Shown: positions 42,545 to 51,912, counted from the first letter of the stretch. The stretch is DNA of 64,000 nt from Actinomadura physcomitrii (GCF_008923205.2 NZ_WBMS02000004.1:309987-373986); one strand, 5' to 3'. The notes: generated by a model not told the origin, from the sequence alone. Translations and numbers: made by a program.

Positions 42545-43912
42545 TCAGCGTCCGCGCACGCACTTGTCGTAGAGGTCCAGCAGCCGCTCGCCGGGGTCGT
42601 ACTCCCCCTTGAGCCGCCGGTAGGTCTCCCCGTCGTAGTACCGCCAGAACTCGTCCCTGCTGTAAAAAGCGGTCGAGTACAGGGACTTGTGGCCGTCAAG
42701 CTTGGCGACCTCGCGCTCGATCAGCCGGTTGTGGTACTCGGGGATCTGGCCCGGAGGGAGCCGGACCGTCCCCCAGAAGCCGACGTTGACGTACGGGCGG
42801 CCGACCTCGAGCGGGTACAGCGGCCACTGCTCCTTCGCCCGCAGCGGGCACAGCCAGATCGGGCTCATCCCGATCTTGTCGTGGAAGAACTCCAGGAACT
42901 CCGGCAGCCGCTCGACCGGCACCTCGATGTCCTGGATGACGTCCTCGCGCGGGCGCAGCCCCCGCCACCGCTCCACGCGCGCGAGGAGCTGGTAGCGCCG
43001 GTCGTAGGCGACCAGCTTGCGGTACACGTCGGACCGCTTGTACTTGTCGGGCCACAGCCGCCGGACGGTCGGGTTCTGCACGCCGAACGCGCCCGAGCAC
43101 CAGAACCAGTCGGTGTCCCAGCGCCAGATGTAGTCGCGCACCGTCAGGAAGTCGACCGAACGCTCCTGGATCGACCGGTAGTAGATCCCCTGGCCGGTGT
43201 AGTCGGAGGTGTAGGGCGCGTCGTCGGCGAAGAAGCCGAGCGTGATGTACTGCTCGTCCGCGCCGAAGACCGCGCCGTCGACGAAGTCGACGGTCTCGCC
43301 CTCGTACACGCCGGACTCGGTGATCTCGCCCATCGCCTTCGCGAGCTCCGCCGCGTCCCCGAACCGCAGGTGCCGCAGCCGGACGTACGGCTTCACCGGC
43401 CGCAGCTCGATCTTCAGCCGCAGGCTGTAGCCGAGCGTCCCGTAGGAGTTCGGGAAGCCGTAGAACAGGTCGGCGTGCTCGTTGTCGCGGGTCGCGGTGA
43501 CGATCCGGCCGTCGCCGGTCAGCACCTCCAGCTCGAGGACGCCCTCGTGCGGGAGGCCGTCCCGGAACGACGTCGACTCGATGCCGAGGCCCGTCACCGC
43601 CCCGCCCAGCGTGATCGTCTTCAGCTGCGGGACGACGGTCGGCATCAGCCCGTGCGGAAGGGTCGCGTCGACCAGGTCCTCGTAGGTGGTCATCCCCTGG
43701 ACCTGCGCGGTCCGCTCGTTCGCGTCGACGCTGAGCACCCGGTCGAAGCCGGACACGTCCAGCCCCGGGGCCGCCGAGGGGTCGCGCCACCGGAACAGGT
43801 TCGAGGTCTTCTTCGCCAGCCGCACCGGCGTGCCGGCCGGGATCGCCTCGTACGATCGCCTGAGCGCCTCCACCGCCCGCTGGTGATCGCCCTTGAGCGC
43901 AAGCTCCGTCAT
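42545..43912 (-). CDS. tmsA: FAD-binding oxidoreductase, 10-methylene fatty acid reductase-like (455 aa)
   Basis: FAD_binding_4/DHCR24-like flavoprotein: VQGMTTYEDLVDATLPHGLMPTVVPQLKTITLGGAVTGLGIESTSFRDGLPHEGVLELEVLTGDGRIV is the typical FAD-binding core; the C-terminal part (YPLEVGRPYVNVGFWG, YSTAFYSRDEFWRYYDGETYRRLK) matches the sterol-reductase-like family. It precedes the CFA-type methyltransferase by 91 bases in the same direction. In such pairs the enzyme reduces the 10-methylene group to 10-methyl. The ATG at 43912 has GGGAGGGG upstream. The promoter must lie in the 209-bp spacer to 44122. Confidence 0.85.
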   Translation of the reverse strand: MTELALKGDHQRAVEALRRSYEAIPAGTPVRLAKKTSNLFRWRDPSAAPGLDVSGFDRVLSVDANERTAQVQGMTTYEDLVDATLPHGLMPTVVPQLKTITLGGAVTGLGIESTSFRDGLPHEGVLELEVLTGDGRIVTATRDNEHADLFYGFPNSYGTLGYSLRLKIELRPVKPYVRLRHLRFGDAAELAKAMGEITESGVYEGETVDFVDGAVFGADEQYITLGFFADDAPYTSDYTGQGIYYRSIQERSVDFLTVRDYIWRWDTDWFWCSGAFGVQNPTVRRLWPDKYKRSDVYRKLVAYDRRYQLLARVERWRGLRPREDVIQDIEVPVERLPEFLEFFHDKIGMSPIWLCPLRAKEQWPLYPLEVGRPYVNVGFWGTVRLPPGQIPEYHNRLIEREVAKLDGHKSLYSTAFYSRDEFWRYYDGETYRRLKGEYDPGERLLDLYDKCVRGR

Positions 43913-44121
43913 CTACCCCTCCCTTGCATAGTTAATCCATGATCCCATGTATCGTCCACATAACCCGGACGTTAGGGTCATCACAGGTAGGGAGGGGAAT
44001 AAAGGCACGGCCATGATCATGTGCGGTCCGGTTCCTCGGGACACGGCCGCCGGCGGCGGCCAGTGTTGACCTTTCCCCGGCCGTCCGCGCCGACAAACCC
44101 GCCGGAGCCGTCCGCGCGCCG

Positions 44122-44643
44122 CTACTTCACCAGCCGCAGGATCCACGGGTAGCGGAAACCGCGCCCGGCGAGCGCGAAGACCGCCGCGATCGCCGACAGG
44201 ATCCACGTCACCCCGTACAGCGCGCCGCCGACGCCCAACGTCACGATCGTGATCAGCAGCAGCGTCACCTGGAGGTTGAGCGCCTCCATCGCCTGCCGCC
44301 GGATGTACTCCGAGCGCTTGCCGCTCACGAGCATCAGCACCAGCGGGCCGACGAACAGCGTCGGCACCGCGAGCGCGTGCGCCGCCGCGGCGAGCATCCG
44401 GTCCTCCCCCGTCGGCTGCGCGGGTTCCAGCCCGCGCCCCGCGTGCCCCGCCACCGGCCCCAGGTCGCGGGTGACCGCCGCGAGGTCGTCGCGCGTCTTG
44501 GACGTCATCGCCAGATGCGCGCGCATGTCGAACTCGTCGTGGTCGAGCCTGCCCTCGGCGTACGCGTCCTGGAGCCGCCGGACGACCGCGTCCCGCTCGG
44601 CGTCGGAGACCCGCAGCCGCCCCACCGCGTCAGTGCTGTCCAT
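44122..44643 (-). CDS. DUF1707/DUF4870 membrane protein (173 aa)
   Basis: N-terminal DUF1707 (RLRVSDAERDAVVRRLQDAYAEGRLDHDEFDMRAHLAMTSKTRDDLAAVTRDL), a short putative DNA/protein-interaction domain frequent in actinobacteria. A DUF4870-type membrane part follows, with about three helices (LAVPTLFVGPLVLMLV, LQVTLLLITIVTLGVGGALYGV, AIAAVFALAG). The ATG at 44643 begins right at the conserved domain. Function unknown. Confidence 0.82.
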   Translation of the reverse strand: MDSTDAVGRLRVSDAERDAVVRRLQDAYAEGRLDHDEFDMRAHLAMTSKTRDDLAAVTRDLGPVAGHAGRGLEPAQPTGEDRMLAAAAHALAVPTLFVGPLVLMLVSGKRSEYIRRQAMEALNLQVTLLLITIVTLGVGGALYGVTWILSAIAAVFALAGRGFRYPWILRLVK

Positions 44644-44678
44644 GCCTCCATGCTGAGCGGCGCGCGCGGCTTCGGCCA

Positions 44679-45521
44679 TCAGGGAAGACCCTGACGATCC
44701 CCTGAGTCGAGCCGGACGTACTCCTTCCCCGGGGTGAGCGTCCCGCCGAACAGCTCCGGCACCGTCACGAACGAGTACCCCTTCGCCGCCAGCCTCTCGA
44801 TGATCGTCGGGACGGCCGCCACCGTCGTCGGATGGATGTCGTGCATCAGCACGATGTAGCCGGGCTTCACCGCCTTCAGCACGCTCCGCTCGACGTACTC
44901 GGTGTCCTGGTGCTCCCAGTCGAGCGGGTCGACGGTCCAGAGCACCTGCGCCAGCCCCATCCGCCTGGTGATGGCGGTCAGCCGCTTCGACAGCGACCCG
45001 TACGGCGGCCGCAGCATCGTCGGCGTGATCCCGGACGCCCGCCGGATCGCCTCCTGCGTCCGGGTCAGCTCCGACATGATCTTCTTCGTGGACGCCCGGC
45101 CGAGGTCGGCGTGCGTGTAGCTGTGGTCGGCGATCCGGTGCCCCGCCTCGTGCTCGCGCCGCACCAGCTCGGGGAACTTGGCGGCCTGCTTCCCGACGAT
45201 GAAGAAGGTCGCCCGCACATGGTGCGCGGCGAGGATGTCCAGCAGCCGGCCCGTGCTCTCGGCGGGCCCGTCGTCGAAGGTCAGCGCCACGCACTTGGCC
45301 CGCAGGCAGTCCACCCGCGGCGGCGCGGGCGGCGGCGCCTGCCGGCGCGGCGGGCTCCTGCGGCCGGAGTGCCCGGGCCCGGCCGGCGGCGCGTCCGCCG
45401 GCGCGGACGCCGCGGCGAGCCCGACCCGCGGCGGTCCCGGGCCCAGGGTGCTCAGGGCCCCGCACACGGTGGCCGCGAGCACCGCGGCGGCCGCCCGCCG
45501 GACCGCTGTCGGCCCGTCCAT
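44679..45521 (-). CDS. Polysaccharide deacetylase (NodB homology), secreted or membrane-anchored (280 aa)
   Basis: The N-terminal hydrophobic segment (AAAAVLAATVCGALSTL) is a signal peptide or anchor, followed by a Pro-rich linker to about residue 70. The NodB domain has motif 1 CVALTFDDGPAE (catalytic base and metal Asp), motif 2 HSYTHADL (metal His pair), motif 3 RPPYGSLSKRL, motif 4 DPLDWEHQD and motif 5 IVLMHDIHPTT, all intact. Acts outside the membrane, deacetylating peptidoglycan or another N-acetylglucosamine polymer. The start is taken as ATG 45521; GTG 45527 is equally possible. Confidence 0.9.
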   Translation of the reverse strand: MDGPTAVRRAAAAVLAATVCGALSTLGPGPPRVGLAAASAPADAPPAGPGHSGRRSPPRRQAPPPAPPRVDCLRAKCVALTFDDGPAESTGRLLDILAAHHVRATFFIVGKQAAKFPELVRREHEAGHRIADHSYTHADLGRASTKKIMSELTRTQEAIRRASGITPTMLRPPYGSLSKRLTAITRRMGLAQVLWTVDPLDWEHQDTEYVERSVLKAVKPGYIVLMHDIHPTTVAAVPTIIERLAAKGYSFVTVPELFGGTLTPGKEYVRLDSGDRQGLP

Positions 45522-45693
45522 CAACACCCCCCGCTGTTGATCTACCAGGCCCGGCCAGTCTAGGGTGCTGTGCCCGGCTCTCCGGGGACGCCGCCGCTGT
45601 GTCGGGAACCCGGCCGCGCCGCGTGTTCGTTGTCCGCAGACACCCGACCAGGTCCCGTTCCCCCTCCGGGGCCGCCCGACGACAGGACAGGCG

Positions 45694-46065
45694 ATGAGGT
45701 TCCGGGACCGGTTCGGCATCCGCCGGCACCGCGGCACGACGGTCACCAAGCTCGACCGGGAGGCCACGGCCGCCGACATCGAGGCGCTGATCTCCTTCGC
45801 GCGCGACCGCCGCGGCGTCGAGTTCTACATCGAGCCGGAGACCTTCGCCACCGACACCACCGCGGTCGCGGTCGCCCACGACGGCGAGTGGACCCGCCGC
45901 CGCGTCGGCTCCCCCAAGGTCATCGGCAAGGTCGCCCGCGACCTCGGCGTCCCCGCCTACGACGTGCAGATCGTCGGCTACCCGCCGCGGATGCGCGCCT
46001 GGAACGAGCGCAACCGCGACCGCCGCATCGACCCCGGCACCCCCGGCCAGGCCGTCCGCCCCTGA
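45694..46065 (+). CDS. Conserved hypothetical protein (123 aa)
   Basis: Not recognised. A small basic alpha/beta protein: MRFRDRFGIRRHRG, IEALISFARDRRGVEFYIEPETFATDTTAVAVAHDGEWTRRRVGSPKVIGKVARDLGVPAYDVQIVGYPPRMRAWNERNR. Coding appearance is good (codon position bias as in neighbours) and the fold looks complete, with a possible nucleic-acid or adaptor role suggested only by its basic ends. Divergent from the deacetylase gene; its stop is 5 bases from the convergent TetR stop. Confidence 0.7.
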   Translation: MRFRDRFGIRRHRGTTVTKLDREATAADIEALISFARDRRGVEFYIEPETFATDTTAVAVAHDGEWTRRRVGSPKVIGKVARDLGVPAYDVQIVGYPPRMRAWNERNRDRRIDPGTPGQAVRP

Positions 46066-46069
46066 GGCG

Positions 46070-46645
46070 TCAGGCGGGCGGCCAGTTCCGCAGCAGGGCG
46101 TCGACGGCATCCAGGGCCCGGTGCCAGGAGGCCTCGACATCGCGCGCCGCGCGCGAGTGGTCGAACCCGCCCGCCTCCTCCAGGCTCACGTAGCCGTGGA
46201 AGACGCTGCCGAGCAGCCGCACCGCGTCGGTCTGGTCCGGCTCCGCGAGGTGGTAGCCGCGCAGGAGCGCCCGCATCATCTCCGCGTGCCGGCCCGCGGC
46301 GCTGGCCGCCGCCGTCTCCGGATCGAGCCGCAGCCGCGCCGCCGTGTAGCGCCCCGGATGCTCTTTCGCGTACCTCCGGTAGGCGCCCGCGAACGCCACC
46401 AGCGCGTCCTTGCCCGCACGTCCCGCGAGGGCGGCCGCGGCCCGGTCCGCGAGCTCGGCGAGGGCCAGCACCGCGACCCGCGTCCTGAGGTCCTGCACGT
46501 TCTTGACGTGCGAGTACAGGCTCGCGTCCTTGACGCCGAACCTGCGCGCGAGCGCGGACACCGTCACGTTCTCGAAGCCGACCTCGTCCGCCAGCTCCGC
46601 CGCCGCCCGCGTCAGGCGCTCGGCGCTCAACCCCGCCCGCGCCAT
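46070..46645 (-). CDS. TetR/AcrR family regulator (191 aa)
   Basis: N-terminal HTH: SAERLTRAAAELADEVGFENVTVSALARRFGVKDASLYSHVKNVQDLRTRV, with the typical recognition helix VKDASLYSHV. The C-terminal ligand domain contains WHG-type features (LRGYHLAEPDQTDAVRLLGSVFHGYVSLEEAGGF). The start is set at ATG 46645 next to the conserved domain. The in-frame extension upstream to 46720 is Gly-rich and not family-like. Target genes unknown. Confidence 0.87.
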   Translation of the reverse strand: MARAGLSAERLTRAAAELADEVGFENVTVSALARRFGVKDASLYSHVKNVQDLRTRVAVLALAELADRAAAALAGRAGKDALVAFAGAYRRYAKEHPGRYTAARLRLDPETAAASAAGRHAEMMRALLRGYHLAEPDQTDAVRLLGSVFHGYVSLEEAGGFDHSRAARDVEASWHRALDAVDALLRNWPPA

Positions 46646-46757
46646 CCGCCCACCTCGCTCGCCTCCGCCGCCGCCCCGGTTGCCTAATCGTCCTAGGGAA
46701 CCCGACGTCCACCACCCCACGCAACACCAACGCGACCCCCGCGCGGGGGCGTGCGGG

Positions 46758-47765
46758 TCAGCCGGCCTCCTGGGTCGGTTCGCGGTAGGCGGCGGCCAGT
46801 TGGGCGGGGGTCATGCCGATGCGGGCTTGGGCGGGAGGGACGCCGGCGTCGATGAGGCTGCGGAGCAGGACGGCCATGGAGTAGGCGGGGTCGGCTTCCA
46901 GGGCGCGTTCCAGGGCGACGTTGGCCAGGCCGCCGTCGCCGGCGGAGTAGGCGGCGAAGGCCAGCAGCGACGCCGGGGCCGGGACGTAGGGCGGTTCGAC
47001 GCGGCGGAGCACATCGCGCCAGAAGGCGATGTCGGCGGCGGGGGCGTCCTCGTCGATGCGGATCCACGCCTCGTCGCGGACGCGCAGGTCGGTGAGCAGG
47101 AAGCCGAGCCGGGCGATGTCGTCGTCGGTGGGGCGGGGGCCGCCGCGGGCGCGGGCGAGGACGCGCGGGACGTGGTCGAGCCCCTCTTCGGTGATGCGGG
47201 AACGGAACCGGGTCGCGGGTTCGCGGGCCCACCGCAGGAAGCGTCTCTCGGCCCGTTGGGTGGCGCGGCGCATCGACTCGCGGGCCGGGCCGTCGACCGG
47301 CTGGACGGAGCGGACGAGCTCGTCGCGGTCGGCGAGGGCGACGTGGCCGGCGAGCGTCGCCTGCGCGGCGATGAGGCTGGTGGAGATGTCGTAGCGGGTG
47401 CCTTCGGCGGGGCAGCAGCCGTCGGTGCAGGTGAGCGACCACCAGCGGCCGTCGCAGACGCGGACGGACTCGACGACGTCCACGCCGGCGGCGGTGAGGG
47501 CGGCGGCCGTGGCTCCGGCGGAGCCCTCGACCTCGCCGGCCGGGCCGTAGCCGAGCAGGAGCGCCTTGCGGAACCCGTTGCCGGACAGCAGCCCGGCGAC
47601 GCGTTCGCCGGCCGCGGCGGGGACCGGCAGGTCGAGCCGGACCGCGCACGTTCCGTGCGGGCCGTCGTGGCCGATGACGACGAGGCTGCGGGCGGGGTGG
47701 AACCCCAGCAGGTAGGGGACGGCGGAGATGGCGTCCTGGACTGAGCGGATGACCAGTGCTGTCAT
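46758..47765 (-). CDS. DUF4192 domain-containing protein (335 aa)
   Basis: Matches the actinobacterial DUF4192 family by pattern: IRSVQDAISAVPYLLGFHPARSLVVIGHDG at the N-terminus, VDVVESVRVCDGRWWSLTCTDGCCPAEGTRYD in the middle and a C-terminal tetratricopeptide-like block (LLAFAAYSAGDGGLANVALERALEADPAYSMAVLLRSLIDAGVPP). Soluble, function unknown. The ATG at 47765 is close to the convergence with the phosphoribosyltransferase gene 61 bases upstream, same strand. Confidence 0.88.
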   Translation of the reverse strand: MTALVIRSVQDAISAVPYLLGFHPARSLVVIGHDGPHGTCAVRLDLPVPAAAGERVAGLLSGNGFRKALLLGYGPAGEVEGSAGATAAALTAAGVDVVESVRVCDGRWWSLTCTDGCCPAEGTRYDISTSLIAAQATLAGHVALADRDELVRSVQPVDGPARESMRRATQRAERRFLRWAREPATRFRSRITEEGLDHVPRVLARARGGPRPTDDDIARLGFLLTDLRVRDEAWIRIDEDAPAADIAFWRDVLRRVEPPYVPAPASLLAFAAYSAGDGGLANVALERALEADPAYSMAVLLRSLIDAGVPPAQARIGMTPAQLAAAYREPTQEAG

Positions 47766-47826
47766 GCCGTCGACACTGGCAGCCGGGCCCGGCGGGGCGA
47801 AGGCTCCACCGGAAATGTGGATAACC

Positions 47827-48324
47827 TCAGGCGTCCAGGATCTGCTGCGGCCGGCTGACGACGGGCGGCTCGGTCGACCAGGGGAAGTTGATCCAGCGGT
47901 CGGTGTGCCGCCAGACGTACTCGCACTTGACGCTGGAGTGGGGCTTTTCGTAGACGACGGCGCAGCGGACGTCGGCGACGTGGTCGGCGCAGAAGTCGCG
48001 GACGAGCTTGAGGGTGGCGCCGGTGTCGGCGACGTCGTCGGCGACGAGCACCTTGGCGCCGGACAGGTCGACGGCGTTCGGCACGGGCGGGAGCATCACG
48101 GGGAGTTCGAGGCGCTGGTCGACGCCGGTGTAGAACTCGACGTTCATGACGTGCAGGTTCTTGACGTCCAGGGCGTAGCCGAGCGAGCCGGCGACGAACA
48201 GGCCGCCGCGGGCGATGGACAGGATCAGGTCGGGCCGGTAGCCGCTGGCGGCGATCTCCTGGGCCAGCTCCCGTCCGGCGGTGCCGAACAACTCCCAGGT
48301 CAGGACTTCTCTTTCAGCAGACAC
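47827..48324 (-). CDS. Phosphoribosyltransferase, xanthine/guanine type (165 aa)
   Basis: Type I PRTase with the PRPP-binding loop KVLVADDVADTGATLKLV and an N-terminal LILSIARGGLFVAGSLGYAL. Size and the C-terminal YVWRHTDRWINFPWS resemble actinobacterial Gpt-like purine phosphoribosyltransferases that salvage guanine, xanthine or hypoxanthine. The start is taken as GTG 48324 (VSAEREVLTWELFG). Divergent from the helicase gene. Confidence 0.85.
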   Translation of the reverse strand: MSAEREVLTWELFGTAGRELAQEIAASGYRPDLILSIARGGLFVAGSLGYALDVKNLHVMNVEFYTGVDQRLELPVMLPPVPNAVDLSGAKVLVADDVADTGATLKLVRDFCADHVADVRCAVVYEKPHSSVKCEYVWRHTDRWINFPWSTEPPVVSRPQQILDA

Positions 48325-48476
48325 GGCCCCTATCTTGGCCGACCCGCCGTAAAGGGCGTCAACCGGACCCGGCGCGGCCCGCACCCGGCAGGGCGCAGGC
48401 CCCCGCCCGGCGCGGGGTGGGCTCGTCGCGGCGACCCGGGCGCGGGCGTCCGCCGCGGGCTGTAGCGTTGGGCGAC

Positions 48477-50591
48477 GTGCCCGCCCCTGATCTGCTGACC
48501 GACAGCGACACCCAGATTCCGGACATGCCGACGCTGCTGTCCGCCGCCGTCGCGGCCATCGGGGGCGCCGAGCGCCCCGGGCAGGTGGAGATGGCGGGCG
48601 CGGTGGAGAAGGCGATCGCGTCGGGCGAGCACGTCGCCGCGCAGGCGGGCACGGGGACGGGCAAGTCGCTGGCGTACCTGGTCCCGGCGATCCGGTACGC
48701 GGTCGAGAAGCAGACCACGGTGGTGGTGTCGACCGCGACGATCGCGCTGCAGCGCCAGCTCGTCGACCGCGATCTGCCGCGGCTGGCCGAGGCGCTGAAC
48801 CCGCTGCTCGGCCGGGAGCTGAAGTTCGCGATCCTGAAGGGCCGGCGCAACTACCTGTGCCTGCACCGGGTGCAGACGGGCGCGCCGGAGGAGGACGAGG
48901 GCGGCGCCGGGCTGTTCGACCCGCAGCAGCTGTCCATGCTGGGACGCCAGGTCAAGCGGCTGAACGAGTGGGCGGAGGAGACCACGACCGGCGACCGCGA
49001 CGAGCTGGTCCCCGGGGTGAGCGAGCAGGCGTGGCGGCAGGTGGCGGTCACCGCGAAGGAGTGCCTGGGCGCGCAGCGCTGCCCGCAGGGCACGGAGTGC
49101 TTCGCGGAGCTGGCCCGCGCGGAGGCGGGCGAGGCGCACATCGTGGTCACCAACCACGCGCTGCTGGCGATCGACGCGCTGGAGGAGTTCCAGGTCCTGC
49201 CGGAGCACGATGTGGTGATCGTGGACGAGGCGCACGAGCTGGTCGACCGGGTGACGTCCGTCGCGACGGGCGACATGAGCGCGGCCGGCGTCGACATCGC
49301 GGCGCGGCGCTGCGGGCGGCTGGTCGAGGAGGGCGTCGCCGACCGGCTGAAGGAGGCCGCGGAGAGCCTCGGCGTCCTTCTCGAGGACCTGCCGGCGGGG
49401 CGTATGGACGTCCTGCCCTCCTCGTTGGGGAGCACGCTCGCGGCCACGCGGGACGCGTTGCACGCCTGCATCACGGCGATCGGCCCGGAGAAGAAGGACG
49501 CCGATCCGGGCGACATGGCGGCGCGCAAGGCGGCGCGGTCGTCGCTGGAGGAGCTGCACGACACCGCGGTGCGGATGCTGGAGTCGTTCCAGCCGGAGAT
49601 GTCGCAGCGGTTCGACGTGGTGTGGTTGGAGAAGCCGTTCGTCCAGGAGGGGCGGCCGAAGCGTCCGCCGGCGCTGCACGTCGCGCCGATCGGGGTGGGC
49701 GGGCTGCTCAGGACGACGCTGTTCGAGCAGCGCACGGCCGTGCTGACGTCGGCGACGCTCACGCTGGGCGGGTCGTTCGAGCCGCTGGCGCGGCAGTGGG
49801 GGCTGCCGCCGCTCGGCGAGAACGCGCCCAAGGACGCCAAGACGGCCGCCGAAGGCCTCGCGCGGACCGCCACCGACGGCAAGGACAAGGACGAGGACGA
49901 CAACGAGATCGTCTGGTCGGGCCTGGACGTCGGCTCCCCGTTCGATCACCCCAAGTCGGGGATCCTGTACGTGGCGCGGCATCTGCCGCAGCCGGGGCGG
50001 GACGGCCTCGCCGACGCGTACCTGACGGAGATCACCGAGCTGATCGAGGCGGCGGGCGGCCGGACGCTCGGCCTGTTCTCCTCGATGCGGGCGGCGCGGC
50101 AGGCCGCCGACGAACTGAAGGACCACCTGTCGCACCCGCTGCTGTGCCAGGGTGAGGACTCGACGTCCCTGCTGGTCAAGCAGTTCGCGGAGGACGAGCG
50201 GACGTGCCTGTTCGGGACGCTGTCGCTGTGGCAGGGCGTGGACGTGCCCGGCCCGTCGCTGCAGCTCGTCATCATGGACCGCATCCCGTTCCCGCGCCCG
50301 GACGACCCGGTGTCGTCGGCGCGCGCGCGGGCGGTGGCGGCGCGCGGCGGCAACGGGTTCATGGCGGTGTCCGCGACGCACGCGGCGCTGCTGCTGGCAC
50401 AGGGCGCGGGCCGGCTGCTGCGGTCGATGGACGACCGCGGCGTGGTCGCCGTGCTCGATCCGCGGCTGGCGACGGCCCGCTACGGCGGTTTCCTGAAGAA
50501 CTCGCTGCCGCCGTTCTGGGCGACGACCGACCCGGCCGTGGTGCGCGGCGCGCTGCGCCGCCTCGACGCCGCCGCGTCCGGGTCGTCGTGA
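48477..50591 (+). CDS. DinG-family ATP-dependent DNA helicase (704 aa)
   Basis: Superfamily 2 XPD/DinG-type helicase. Walker A is AAQAGTGTGKSLAYL, Walker B/DEAH is VVIVDEAHEL, and motif VI-like residues lie in LLAQGAGRLLRSMDDRGVVAVLDPR. Four cysteines (NYLC, KECLGAQRC, TECF) sit where the [4Fe-4S] cluster of this family is bound. Unwinds 5'-overhang DNA or R-loops. The start is put at GTG 48477 because the 20 residues upstream in frame are Arg-rich and non-conserved. It ends 24 bases before the convergent aminotransferase stop. Confidence 0.9.
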   Translation: MPAPDLLTDSDTQIPDMPTLLSAAVAAIGGAERPGQVEMAGAVEKAIASGEHVAAQAGTGTGKSLAYLVPAIRYAVEKQTTVVVSTATIALQRQLVDRDLPRLAEALNPLLGRELKFAILKGRRNYLCLHRVQTGAPEEDEGGAGLFDPQQLSMLGRQVKRLNEWAEETTTGDRDELVPGVSEQAWRQVAVTAKECLGAQRCPQGTECFAELARAEAGEAHIVVTNHALLAIDALEEFQVLPEHDVVIVDEAHELVDRVTSVATGDMSAAGVDIAARRCGRLVEEGVADRLKEAAESLGVLLEDLPAGRMDVLPSSLGSTLAATRDALHACITAIGPEKKDADPGDMAARKAARSSLEELHDTAVRMLESFQPEMSQRFDVVWLEKPFVQEGRPKRPPALHVAPIGVGGLLRTTLFEQRTAVLTSATLTLGGSFEPLARQWGLPPLGENAPKDAKTAAEGLARTATDGKDKDEDDNEIVWSGLDVGSPFDHPKSGILYVARHLPQPGRDGLADAYLTEITELIEAAGGRTLGLFSSMRAARQAADELKDHLSHPLLCQGEDSTSLLVKQFAEDERTCLFGTLSLWQGVDVPGPSLQLVIMDRIPFPRPDDPVSSARARAVAARGGNGFMAVSATHAALLLAQGAGRLLRSMDDRGVVAVLDPRLATARYGGFLKNSLPPFWATTDPAVVRGALRRLDAAASGSS

Positions 50592-50615
50592 CGGCCCACC
50601 GGTCGTGACGGCCCG

Positions 50616-51827
50616 TCAGCGGCGGTAGGTGCTGAGGAAGTCGCCGATGCGGCCGACGGCCTCTTCGAGGTCGTCGGCGTACTGCAGGGTGACGACGCGG
50701 AAGTGGTCGGTGGTCGGCCAGTTGAACCCGGTGCCCTGCACGACGAGGAGCTTCTGCCGTTCGAGCAGGTCGAGGGCGAAGCGCATGTCGTCCTCGATCG
50801 GGTACATCTCGGGGTCGAGCCGCGGGAAGACGTACAGCGCGCCCTTGGGCCGGACGCAGCTGACGCCGGGCAGGTCGTTGAGCAGCTTCCAGGCGCGGTC
50901 GCGCTGCTCGCCGAGCCGGCCGGTCGGCAGGACGAGGTCGTCGATGCTCTGGTAGCCGCCGAGCGCGGCCTGGATCGCGTGCTGGCCGGGGACGTTCGGG
51001 CACAGCCGCATGTTGGCGAGGATGTCCAGGCCCTCGATGTAGGACTCGGCGTGCTCCTTCGGCCCGGACAGCACCACCCATCCGGACCGGAACCCGGCGA
51101 CCCGGTAGTTCTTCGACAGCCCGCCGAAGGTCAGGCACAGCAGGTCGGGGGCCAGCGAGGCGATCGGGACGTGCACGGCGTCGTCGTAGAGGATCCGGTC
51201 GTAGATCTCGTCCGCGAAGACGATCAGGTTGCGGCGGCGGGCGAGCTCGACGATCTGGGTCAGCACCTCGCGCGGGTAGACGGCGCCGGTCGGGTTGTTG
51301 GGGTTGATCAGCACGATCGCGCGGGTGCGGTCGCCGATCTTGGCTTCGATGTCGTCCAGGCTCGGCGCCCAGTCGGCGGCCTCGTCGCACAGGTAGTGGA
51401 CGGGTGTGCCGCCGCACAGCGACACCGACGCCGTCCACAGCGGGTAGTCGGGCGCGGGGATCAGCACCTCGTCGCCGTCGTTGAGCAGCGCCTGCAGGGT
51501 CATCACGATCAGCTCGGACACGCCGTTGCCGAGGTAGACGTCCTCGACGTCCAGGCCGGTGACGCCGTTGCCCTCGAACCGCTGCACGATGGCGCGGCGG
51601 GCGGGCAGGATCCCCTTGGAGTCGCTGTAGCCGTGCGCCTCGGGCAGGTTGCGGATCATGTCCTGGAGCAGCTCCGGCGGGGCCTCGAACCCGAACGGCG
51701 CGGGGTTGCCGATGTGCAGCTTGAGGATGTTGTGGCCCTCGGCCTCGAGCTGCTTGGCGCGCTTGAGCACCGGCCCGCGGATGTCGTAACAGACGTTGGT
51801 CAGCTTGCCCGACTGGTTGACCTGCAT
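50616..51827 (-). CDS. Class I aminotransferase, AlaA-like (403 aa)
   Basis: PLP aminotransferase of fold type I resembling E. coli AlaA (glutamate-pyruvate aminotransferase): YDIRGPVLKRAKQLEAEGHNILKLHIGNPAPFGFEAP, LINPNNPTGAVYP, the Asp of FADEIYDRILYDD, the PLP lysine in FGGLSKNYRVAGFRSGW and the C-terminal Arg in FRVVTLQY. The ATG at 51827 is preferred; GTG 51833 adds two residues. No clear ribosome-binding site is seen, and TATTGT ends four bases upstream of the ATG, so the message may be leaderless. Confidence 0.9.
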   Translation of the reverse strand: MQVNQSGKLTNVCYDIRGPVLKRAKQLEAEGHNILKLHIGNPAPFGFEAPPELLQDMIRNLPEAHGYSDSKGILPARRAIVQRFEGNGVTGLDVEDVYLGNGVSELIVMTLQALLNDGDEVLIPAPDYPLWTASVSLCGGTPVHYLCDEAADWAPSLDDIEAKIGDRTRAIVLINPNNPTGAVYPREVLTQIVELARRRNLIVFADEIYDRILYDDAVHVPIASLAPDLLCLTFGGLSKNYRVAGFRSGWVVLSGPKEHAESYIEGLDILANMRLCPNVPGQHAIQAALGGYQSIDDLVLPTGRLGEQRDRAWKLLNDLPGVSCVRPKGALYVFPRLDPEMYPIEDDMRFALDLLERQKLLVVQGTGFNWPTTDHFRVVTLQYADDLEEAVGRIGDFLSTYRR

Positions 51828-51867
51828 GGACACACAATATCCGCGCCGCGGAGCCGGGACCCGCCCG

Positions 51868-51903
51868 GGCGGCCGTCCCGCGGGGCCCTGCGGGACGGCC
51901 GCC
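51868..51903. terminator. Hairpin terminator of the ABC transporter operon
   Basis: Perfect 14-bp stem GGCGGCCGTCCCGC / GCGGGACGGCCGCC with an 8-base loop, just downstream of the permease stop. Confidence 0.8.
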
Positions 51904-51912
51904 GAGGCCGGG

